Below are positions 22,024 through 31,136 of a stretch of DNA of 64,000 nt, in pieces. Both the position numbers and the translations under genes were made by a program. Below the pieces are notes generated by a model that worked only from the letters and a program-made list of their open reading frames with translations, did no database searches and had not been told where the DNA came from. The DNA is taken from contig OY821771.1 in the NCBI GenBank assembly GCA_963682175.1, positions 27,486,201 through 27,550,200 on the forward strand. Reading direction: 5' to 3'. Every line of letters starts with the position of its first letter. Positions within the stretch are counted from its first letter, which is position 1. The stretch is from Triglochin maritima (Eukaryota > Streptophyta > Magnoliopsida > Alismatales > Juncaginaceae).

Positions 22024-24245
22024 GAAGATATAACACCATTCTTAAATTCTTTACTTACACATTCCTTGTGAAAAGTATTATGGTATTGTTCAAGAAGAAA
22101 TACTCAATAGAAAGACGAAACTGCCAATGGTTGAACATAAAAATTCTGCAAATTCGTGTAGCAATATCTGAAAAAATATCTGCAAACGAGTGAACAAAGA
22201 TAAGACAAGATAGCTAGTGAGGTAAAAGATGATTCAATGGAATGGCTAGTTTATTTAAGTTGAAAGCAAAAGTTAGAAAATATTTAGTGAAGAGAGGGAC
22301 ATATGCTTCTCAACTATCATGAAGGTCCGGAAGACATGACCTAAATCACCAATGTGACTGCATGATCTCTCTTAGAAACGTTGAATTTAAGTTCATGGTA
22401 TGTTCTGAAACCTTTACATTTCTCCTATTTAAGCTTAAAAGCATATAGCTCATGCTCACAGAGGTAAATAGGTAGCTACCCTTCTGTTTTGGCAATTCCT
22501 ATATGAAAAAGGATATCTATGAACTCATATTTACACTCACTTGAATAGGTAGAAAGAAATAGAAAATTAATTTTAGATAACCAACAACAAACTTCAATAT
22601 GAACCTAACCAGCGAACGATGAAGCAACAATGATGCTAACAAAGTACTATCAATTTAGAGTAACTTTAAGTTTTGCTCTGCTCAACTCATGAACCGAAAC
22701 GTATCATTTGGTTTCTACTTTCTAGAGTAGGACATAACAATTTCTACGCATAAAAATAATAACTACTTCTAACATGGGTCATCAAACTTTGCTTGTTCTG
22801 TAGTAGAAAGGATTATCATTATGGGAAGAATATGACATAAAGTAAGAACTATAAAAACTTATAAGAGGTCATCAACAAAAATGATTCCAAGCCGTAAATA
22901 ACAACTGCAAGTCTAGAACTGCATAGTCCGGAGTCTAGAACTTCACTCAGTGGAGTCTAAGAATGATCTATGTATACTCATATATGCTTACTGGAATGGA
23001 TGGAAAGAAGTTAAAAAACTATTTAAGATAAGCAACAGTAGACTTCAATGTGTACTTAACCAGCAAACAATGAAGCAGTAACAACGCCCAGGAAATACTC
23101 TTAGAATTTTCCTTTAAACTCTTAATTTAGCTATCCTAAACCCATGAATAGAAACGTATTTTCTTTGTTTTCAGAGTAGCACATAACAATTTCTTTGCAT
23201 ATAAATTAATAATTACTATCAATATCAACGTTGTTTGTTTTGTAGTCAAAAGGATTACCATGGCCCGACAAACTTACATACAACAAACCATCAAGTCTAG
23301 ACGAAAATTTGAATCTCTTCTATGAATTAAATGAGTAAAATGCCTTGCAATCTAAACAATTCCAAATCGTACCAGGTTAAACAATTTTATAGTTCCAATT
23401 TTCTAAGAGAATCGAAGCAAATCCACCTAAAACTCTGAGATGCCCAAATATTACAAACCAACAAAAATAAGAAAGCAATGAACAAAGGCATAACGGCAAA
23501 TCAAAAACAATCACAAGCCATACTCAACAAAAACAAACACCTGTTGGACCACATGTTCTTCAGCAGCAATAAATGGGAGATACAGAGGAATCGGCTCCAG
23601 AGCTTCATATGGAAGATAATCAACAAGGAAAAATATATCTAACTCAGCAACTTTCTCTTCCACATATAAAATCACTTGTAAACACGCAACATGATGAGAA
23701 AGAAAAAGAAAATCGCAGTGACAAAATGTATTAATCAGTACTGGAATCGGGAGAAAATAAATTGCCACACCCAAAATTAATGGATATGAAATTAGTAAGA
23801 GATTCCCAAATCTATTCTCAACCCTAAATCGCAAATTCACATATGATGAACATAATAGAACCTTGTTCTTTCAAATTTTGTTATATACAAAAAATGATAA
23901 ATATGTTTTTGGTTCACTTGATTATGTTGAAGGACATACCTATCTTTATACGAAGTCTGGTAAAATTCCACTTGACAAATTTTGAAGTTGTCACAAATAT
24001 TTATTTTACAGGAGCACTTATGACCCATTTAGTATTAGCTTCTGGTATTAACATTACATGCAAAGTGAACACGCAAAGCAGCAACTGAAGTCATGATAGA
24101 GCAAAATATAATGCTCTTCCATGCAACTCTCACTTCCCAATAGTTCAACTCTTGCTCTAAAATTTTATACTCTGCTACTGTGCTACATATTTCATGCTCT
24201 ATTAATGTAATCATATTTTGGTAATTTTTATCCTATAATATCACT
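22024..24245. other. intergenic DNA with a diverged tandem duplication
   Basis: No protein domain was recognised on either strand. An open minus-strand frame at 23511-23840 (ending VVQQVFVFVEYGL) has no family I know, and its lower half could be an exon. The clearest structure is the duplication described separately. The region may be the intron-rich flank of the kinase remnant. Confidence 0.4.
22500..23245. repeat. diverged direct duplication, offset about 455 bp
   Basis: Landmarks in the same order in both halves: ACTTCAATATGAACCTAACC versus ACTTCAATGTGTACTTAACC; CATGAACCGAAACGTAT (22688) versus CATGAATAGAAACGTAT (23143); GACATAACAATTTCTACGCA versus CACATAACAATTTCTTTGCA. Function unknown. 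Confidence 0.7.
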
Positions 24246-24870
24246 ACATGTGTAGGATTCTGATCCAAATCCTAATCCTAATTGTGTTTTGGTGTTGATT
24301 AGGTGGTGATTAGGGGGAGATGGTGATGGATGGCTTGGATTGAAGATGGTTGGATGGAGGGTTGAGATGGAGAGGAGATGAGATGAGTGGTGGAGATGGT
24401 TTGGATTGGATTGGATGGTGAGGATTGGTTTGGGTGGAGATATTTATGTGGTGATTTTCTCTCTCCCCCTTACCTTACTCTCACTCACGTCTCTCTCTCC
24501 CTCTCCTAGGCTGATCTCCGGCAAGAGGATTCGAGCTCCGGCGTGGTGGAAGGAGTGTGCTCCGGCGAAGGGAGGGTCGGCACGAGGGGTGGTTGGAGGT
24601 GAGTTCGTTGTTGTACCTACTCATTCTTGTGCATTTGGTTTTCCCTCTCCCTCGACCTAACGTGTTTCTGGGATCGTGGTTGGTGGTTGGAGATTGCCGG
24701 AGGTGGTGTTGTGGCTGTGGTTCGTCGAGGTTCGTCGTGGTTCTTCTAAGGTCTCTTCAGACCTTTAGGTATGTCAAGCTCGCTCACTTAATTACCGTGA
24801 GTATTTGGAAGTCGACGGTAGGCCGTTCGGCTCGTCGCGAGTAAATGTGCAGCAGATTTCACTGTCTGAT

Positions 24871-25551
24871 CGGTCGACCGGTTGGTGCAAACGGTCGACC
24901 GTTCGTGAAGAGAATTCGGGCTCTGCCTCAAATCGGTCGAACGATGCCTGTGGGGCGGTCGACCGATTGTGCTTAGGAGGCAAGTCTGGAGAGATTCGGT
25001 CGACCGGGTCCCCTTTGCCGGTCGACCGTGTGCACTGTCTTAAGTCGGTTGGGGGCGTAGACTATGTAAACGGTCGACCGCCCTTTGATCTCGTCCGACC
25101 GTGACTTAAGTGGACCTTGTGGTCGGTTCGACCGAATGAGGGTTCGGTCGACCGGACTGGTGCGCTGAGCGTGGGGAACGCTCTGGTGGAATTCGGTCGA
25201 CCGAGGTGAGCTCGGCGTCCGACCGGATTCGTGGTGCGTGTGAGGGATTATTCCCTGGACTGATTCGGTCGACCGAGATGTGCTCGGCGTTCGACCGAAT
25301 TCGTTGTGGTGTTGTGGGATTTGTTCCCTGGTGACTTTCGGTCGACCGGGACCCCCTTTGTCGGTCGACCGATTGGTCGTTTTGTTCGTTGGACCGGGAG
25401 ATGACCATCTAAACGGTCGACCGTCCCTTGATTTGGGTTCGACCGAACGAATGTGGTGTTGGGAATCGGTCGACCGATGGAGTGCCGGTCGAAGTGGATT
25501 GCCCTGTATTTGCTTGATTCGGTCGACCGGGACTTTTGGTTCGGTCGACCG
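24871..25551 (+). repeat. array of about eleven twin CGGTCGACCG palindrome modules
   Basis: Paired starts, with exact or one- to two-base-variant second members: 24871/24892, 24934/24956, 24997/25019, 25071/25092, 25124/25145, 25194/25216, 25266/25288, 25339/25362, 25414/25436, 25467/25486 and 25520/25542. Offsets are 21-23 bp except one of 19, and modules recur every 53-75 bp. The spacers are not conserved, apart from a recurring CCCCTTTG. The 3' LTR carries the same array at about 31830-32515. Confidence 0.92.
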
Positions 25552-25664
25552 TTTGTGTCCTGTTTTGCACTATGGAGGTGCTGTTGTCGTGGTTGCCCGT
25601 GTGGGGCGAGTCGTGGTGCCGATGTTCTTCCGGCAAGTGTGCGAGGTGCACGAGGGTTGCAGTG

Positions 25665-26060
25665 GTTGGCTGAAAATAGACCTGGAGCCCCGTAACCGTG
25701 TGAGAGCTGCGGTTGGTTGAAAATAGACCTGGAGCCCAGCTAGTCTGTACGGAGTTGGTTGAAATTAGACCTGGAGCTCCGTAGTGCGTTCAGGTTGGTT
25801 GAAAATAGACCTGGAGCCTGAGCAGGGACCGCGTGTAGGGGTTGGTTGAAAATAGACCTGGAGCCCTTATACGTTTGGGTTGGTTGAAAATAGACCTGGA
25901 GCCCTTGGTCGTGTCGTGGTAGCTGTGGTTGGTTGAGATTAGACCTGGAGCCCAGCTTGGCGACGTGTGTGAGTCGCGGCGGTTGGTTGAGATAAGACCT
26001 GGAGCCCCGTGACTGTGTGGGTGCGGCGGTTGGTTGAGATTAGACCTGGAGCCCCGTACC
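25665..26060 (+). repeat. nine copies of a 27-bp direct repeat in the LTR
   Basis: The unit is GGTTGGTTGAAAATAGACCT followed by GGAGCCC. Copies start at about 25660, 25710, 25752, 25795, 25839, 25877, 25928, 25981 and 26029, separated by unrelated spacers of roughly 10-28 bp. The later copies change AAAATAG to AGATTAG. The same nine-copy block is at 32620-33015 in the 3' LTR. Confidence 0.92.
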
Positions 26061-26370
26061 GGTGGTGTGTCCTGTGATGGAGTTGAGAGCCCTGGTGCTG
26101 GGCGTGTTGTGATGCTTTTCTTGTTGAGTAGAATTGCATGCTAGGATGCTTTTATTTCATACATTTAGAGTTTGGCATACGGGGTTTCCTTCTGGAAACT
26201 CAGGCATTGTTGCATGTTTACTTTCAGGCCGTGATCGGCATTAGGGGGGGTGGTGACCGAGGAGAGGAGCACCGCTACCGGATCCAGCTTTCTCTCAGTT
26301 GAGGTCGTGTGATTATTGTTTCCTTGTATATGCTTTTGATGTAATCACAACTTTTGTATACTCTGATGTT

Positions 26371-26440
<70 letters not shown>
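26371..26440 (+). repeat. (CA)14(TA)21 compound microsatellite
   Basis: A CA run followed directly by a TA run. The matching site in the 3' LTR (33331-33365) is only about half as long and has one CG interruption, so the tract changed length after insertion. Confidence 0.95.
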
Positions 26441-26442
<2 letters not shown>

Positions 26443-26540
26443 ATATGTCGGTGCACCTGTGTTCTTTTATTGCGTAATATCCTCTATTGATTGAGTGTTT
26501 AAAATTTTAAATTTTCCGCTATTTTGAGGATGTTACAACT

Positions 26541-26552
26541 TGGTATCAAAGC
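26541..26552 (+). promoter_or_regulatory. primer binding site (initiator tRNA-Met type)
   Basis: TGGTATCAAAGC lies 3 bp after the LTR end. It differs by one base from the usual TGGTATCAGAGC. The same variant occurs in the related element on the minus strand (40046-40057), so it is a family feature. Confidence 0.85.
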
Positions 26553-26655
26553 GGTCGGTTCCAGTGTTTTATCCAAAGAAACCACCCTTAGAGTTTTAGC
26601 GTCTGCATTAGTTCATGCATTCATGATTTTGATGTGTGCTGTTCTTTGTGTGTAG

Positions 26656-28098
26656 ATGCCTCCGAGACGCGTGAGACCTCCCCCACGGGACCGTAGCACC
26701 AACGATGAGACTGGGGGCACGGACTGGGCAGAGGAGCTGCGGATGCTCTATGACACAGTGGGGCGACTGGGAGCGATGTTGGATCGCCAGTCAGGCAGAG
26801 GAGAGCCAGCAGCGGCAGGAGCGATGCTCGATCGCTTTATGAGACAGCACCCGCCTACCTTTGACGGTAGAGGAGAGTCTGAGGCTGTGGAGGATTGGGT
26901 CCTGAAGATTCAGGAGATCCTGCAGGCGATTGAGTGCCCGCCTGAGAGGCAGACATGCTTGGCAGCTTATGTGTTGGGCGGAGACGCGTCCAACTGGTGG
27001 AGGACCACATTTGCAGTGGTATTTGAGGACAGGACTGATGTCAGCTGGGAGGAATTCCTACGGGAGTTCAATGAGCAGTATTTCGCCGAGCATGTCAGAG
27101 ACGGGAGGAGAGAGGAGTTTATGGCTCTCGAGCAGGGAGATGCGACCCTGGCTGAGTATACCCGGAGGTTCAACGCACTGGAGCGTTACTGTCCGGAGAT
27201 CTGTGTGACGCCGCTGCAGAGGGCGAGGAAGTTCATACGGGGGCTGAGGAAGCACCTCCGTACTCAGGTGACCTACAGTATGCCGCAGACGCTGGCAGAT
27301 GCGGTGAGATTCGCGACGCTCATTGATTAGGATTACCAACAGAATTATGCTGAGGCCAGGAGAGCACCGGGGAAGGTCAGTGGACGTCCGGGTGCTCCAC
27401 TAGCAGGGAACCCGGGCAAGAGGCCCCGGATCGGAGGAGGTGGATCACGCCAGCCTGAGGCGTGCAGAGGTTGTGGCAGAGTTCACTCTGGTGAGTGTTG
27501 GGGTCGCGCAGTGTGCCACGGGTGTGGCAAGCCAGGCCATTTTGTGAGAGATTGTCCGAGTGGGCCAGATGGGTCCAGCAGGCAGTCGGGACAGCCGGCA
27601 GGTGGCAGAGGCGGAGGTCGCCGACCTTTTGCGCCGCAGCGACAGCAGGGTCAGAGGACTGGTCGAGTCTTTACCATCCAGGCGGATGAGGCGAGAGACG
27701 CCAGCACGGTGGTGGAAGGTACGTTTTTTGTTGCTGGGTTGAGTGCGAGAGTGCTGTTTGACTGTGGGGCCACACACTCGTTTATCTCGGAGCGATTTGC
27801 GAGCGTGTTGGGCCGTACCCCTGCGATGTTGACTGCCACGTTGGAAGTCAGCACACCCTTGGGTCTGGTGGGCATTGTGGTGAGCTTCCTCCCCAGCGCC
27901 ACGATTGTTTCGGGAGATCAGGAGTTTCCGGCTGACCTGATCTTGTTGTCGATGGAGGACTTCGACGTCATACTGGGGATGGATTGGCTGTCCCAGTACG
28001 ATGTGCGAGTTTTGTGCCGGGAGAAGAAGATTCTGATCCCGAGGAAGGGTCTACCTGATGTGTTGATCAGGGGGCGAAAGATAGAGGAGGCAGAGTGA
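26656..28098 (+). pseudogene. chromovirus gag and protease, one in-frame TAG
   Basis: The ATG at 26656 opens MPPRRVRPPPRDRSTNDETG. The retrotrans-gag domain covers about 26840-27330 (YVLGGDASNWWR, FNEQYF, RFNALERYCPEI). A TAG at 27328-27330 replaces the CAG seen at the matching site of the minus-strand relative; the same frame continues after it. Zinc knuckle: CHGCGKPGHFVRDC at 27514-27555, preceded by a CRGCGRVHSGEC half-knuckle. The aspartic protease has VLFDCGATHSFIS (27751-27789) and DVILGMDWL (27964-27990); note DCG in place of the usual DS/TG. The frame ends at a TGA at 28096-28098 because of a one-base loss near 28072-28080. The products would be the capsid and protease of the element. 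Confidence 0.93.
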
Positions 28099-31000
28099 TT
28101 GTATCGGCAGTGAGGGCACAGAAGTTGTTGCAGCAGGGTTGCAGAGCTTTTGTGGCCACTTTGGTAGTTCCCGATCCAGAGGCGGAGAGATTGGAGGACA
28201 TCGAGATCGTTCGGGAGTTCCCAGATGTATTTGCAGATGATGTCACTAGGTTGCCGCCTCACAGAGAGATTGAGTTTGGGATCGACTTGGTAGCTGGGAC
28301 TACGCCGCAGACGAAGGCGCCGTATCGGATGGCACCTGCGGAGCTGGCAGAGCTGAAGAGGCAGTTGTAGGATCTGATGGATACGGGGTTTATCCGCCCC
28401 AGTGTCTCGCCTTGGGGAGCGCCGGTACTCTTCGTGAAGAAGAAGGATGGATCACTGCGGATGTGTATATATTACAGGATGTTGAACAAGGTTACCGTGA
28501 GGAATCGGTATCCCTTGCCCAGGATCGAGGACCTGTTTGACCAGTTGCAGTCAGCGCAGGTGTTCTCGAAGATTGATCTGCGATCCAGTTATCATCAGCT
28601 GAGGATCAGAGAGGCAGATGTGCAGAAGACAGCTTTCAGGACGAGGTACGGGCATTACGAGTTTCTGGTGATGCCGTTTGGGTTGACGAACGCGCCTGCA
28701 GCGTTTATGGATTTGATGAACAGGACGTTCAGTTAGTACCTCGACCGGTTCGTGATCGTCTTCGTGGACGATATTTTGATTTACTCGCCATATGTGGAGC
28801 AGCATCGAGAACACTTGAGAGTTGTACTTGGCATTTTGCGGGATCATCAGTTGTATGCCAAGCTATCGAAGTGCGAGTTCTGGCTGAGCAGTGTCGCCTT
28901 CTTGGGACACATCGTGTCAGGTGACGGGATTTCCGTCGATCCAGCGAAGGTCGAGGCCGTTACACAGTGGAGAGCCCCGACGAGTGTAGCAGAGATCAGG
29001 AGCTTTGTGGGTCTGGCAGGTTATTATCGCCGTTTCATCCAGGATTTCTCGAGGTTGGCTTCGTCGTTGACGACTCTGACGCGGAAGGGCGTTGAGTTCG
29101 TGTGGTCCCAGCAGTGCGAGGACAGTTTTCAGGAACTGAAGAGTCGGCTGACGACTGCTCCAGTTCTGACACTTCCCAGTGGCAGTGGTGGTTTTGTGAT
29201 TTACAGTGACGCGTCAGGCGTTGGACTGGGATGCGTACTCATGCAGCACGGGCAGGTGGTTGCATATGCTTCGAGGCAGTTGAAGGTGCACGAGAGGAAC
29301 TACCCCACTCATGATTTGGAGCTGGCGGCAGTGGTGCACGCTTTGAAGACCTGGAGGCATTACTTGTATGGCGAGCGATTCGAGGTATTCACCGATCATC
29401 AGAGCCTGAAGTATCTGTTTTCGCAGAAGGAGCTGAATATGAGGCAGCGCAGATGGCTCGAGCTGATTAAGGATTATGATTTCACCATCTCGTACCATCC
29501 GGGGAAGGCGAATTCGGTTGCTGATACTTTGAGCAGGAAGGTGGACGTTACCGCAGCAGGTCTTTGTATCGAGGAGTGGAAGCTGCTTGAGGCGTTGACT
29601 GAGTGGAGACCGTTCACCGATGAGTCGCGAGGTGCAGTGATCGCCGGGCTGAGAGTGGAGCCTCAGTTGGTCTCGAGTATTGTTCAGGCTCAGAGTACTG
29701 ATGATGAGTTAGCCGGGTTGCTGCAGTTAGCTGCCAGAGATGGATCAGACTTCAGTGTTGGGGTTGATGGGGGACTGAGGTTCAGGGGCCGTGTCTGGGT
29801 GCCAAAGGGAGGAGATCTGAGGCAGGACATTCTGGAGGAGGCGCATAGATCCCGTTATTCGATCCACCCGGGCAGCACGAAGATGTTTAGAGATCTTCAG
29901 AGGAATTTCTGGTGGAAGAGGATGAAGACGGAGATCGCAGAGTTTGTTGGCAGATGTCTGATTTGTCAGCAGGTGAAGATTGAGCACCAGAGACCTGCAG
30001 GGCCGATGCAGAGGATCGAGCTTCCAGAGTGGAAGTGGGAGCACGTGACGATGGATTTTGTCACCGGGCTGCCGAAGACGAGGGGATTCCATGACGCGAT
30101 TTGGGTTATAGTCGATCGACTGACCAAGTCGGCGCACTTCTTAGCTATTCGGACAACTTTACCTCTGGAGGGTCTAGCTAAGTTGTATATTGAGGAGATT
30201 GTCAGGCTTCATGGAGTGCCCGTGAGTATTATTTCAGACCGAGATCCGAGGTTCACTTCCAGATTCTGGGGGAGTTTGCAGCAGGCCTTGGGGACTCGGT
30301 TGAAGTTCAATACGGCATTCCATCCACAGACAGACGGTCAGTCTGAGAGGACCATCCAGACGCTAGAGGATATGTTGCGAGCGTGTACTCTGGATTGGGC
30401 AGGTCATTGGGATGAGCATCTGCCATTGATCGAGTTCGCCTACAACAACAGCTACCATTCGAGCATTGGGATGACACCGTACGAGGCCCTGTACGGGAGA
30501 CCGTGTAGATCACCGGTATGCTGGAGTGATGTAGGCGAGAGACAGCTAGTTGGTCCTGAGATTGTGCAGATGTATGCCGAGAAGGTTGATGTGATCAGAC
30601 AGAGACTAGCGACTGCGCAGAGCAGGCAGAAGAGCTACGCAGATAGGCGTAGGCGTGAGCTGAGATTTGAGGCTGGTGACCATGTCTTCCTGAGGATTTC
30701 ACCATCTCGTGGGGTGATGAGGTTCGGGAAGAAGGGGAAGCTCAGTCCGAGGTATGTCGGGCCGTTTGAGATTCTCGATCGGGTTGGAGAGGTCGCCTAC
30801 AGGGTTGCGTTGCCGCCGCAGTTTTCGGGTCTTCACAACGTCTTCCACGTGTCGATGTTGAGGAAGTACGTAGCGGATCCTTCTCATGTGATTCAGTTGG
30901 AGGTTCCAGAGATCCGTCAGGATTTGTCTCTTGAGGAGAGACCGGTTGAGATTGTGGATCGGATGGAGCATCAGTTGAGGAGGAGGACCATTCCGATGGT

Positions 31001-31103
31001 GAAGGTCAGGTGGCAGCACCACAGTGAGCGAGAGGCCACTTGGGAGATCGAGGAGGAGGTCCGGAAGGAGTTCCCGGAGTTGTTTGGTGAGCTTCAGTTT
31101 TAA
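28078..31103 (+). pseudogene. chromovirus RT-RNase H-integrase-chromodomain, two in-frame TAGs
   Basis: This frame joins after the one-base loss near 28075. [22 protein letters not shown] (28408-28467), where the next residues are IYY and not the usual IDY, then [17 protein letters not shown] and [10 protein letters not shown] (28759-28788) with the DD pair. TAGs at 28368-28370 (after RQL) and 28734-28736 (after NRTFS) both stand where CAG is expected. RNase [12 protein letters not shown] (29198-29230) and [10 protein letters not shown]. Integrase: an HHCC finger about 29840-29980 (ending CLICQQ), DDE core [16 protein letters not shown] and TDGQSERT (30052-30350). The chromodomain near 31000-31090 has [10 protein letters not shown]. 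The 783-residue stretch 28752-31103 is entirely open and ends in TAA. It would copy and integrate the element; the chromodomain would direct insertion to heterochromatin. Confidence 0.95.
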
Positions 31104-31118
31104 TTTCGAGGACGAAAT

Positions 31119-31136
31119 TCTTTTAGGAGGGTGGAT
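31119..31136 (+). promoter_or_regulatory. polypurine tract of the complete chromovirus
   Basis: TTTTAGGAGGGTGGAT ends directly at the 3' LTR. A related tract precedes the 3' LTRs at 4043 and, inverted, at 35493. Confidence 0.8.

Larger units (their letters stand above)
24251..26537 (+). repeat. 5' LTR of the complete chromovirus
   Basis: It runs TGTAGGATTC to GATGTTACA (2287 bp). In order: a GA-rich leader and CT-rich tract (24300-24510), GC-rich segment, an array of paired CGGTCGACCG palindromes (24871-25551), nine copies of a 27-bp repeat (25665-26060), then a CA/TA microsatellite (26371-26440) and the AT-rich end. It lacks 29 and 43 bp present in the 3' LTR. Confidence 0.93.

Noticed and set aside
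24406..24844. Frames duplicated at 24406 and 31292
   Set aside because: LTR leader sequence present twice because it is in both LTRs.
25660..26060. CRISPR-like array (27-bp repeats with unique spacers)
   Set aside because: It lies inside a plant retrotransposon LTR, is present identically in both LTRs, the spacers vary widely in length, and no cas genes exist in the window.
26299..26490. 63-residue frame with a His-Thr and Ile-Tyr run
   Set aside because: Produced by the CA/TA microsatellite of the 5' LTR.
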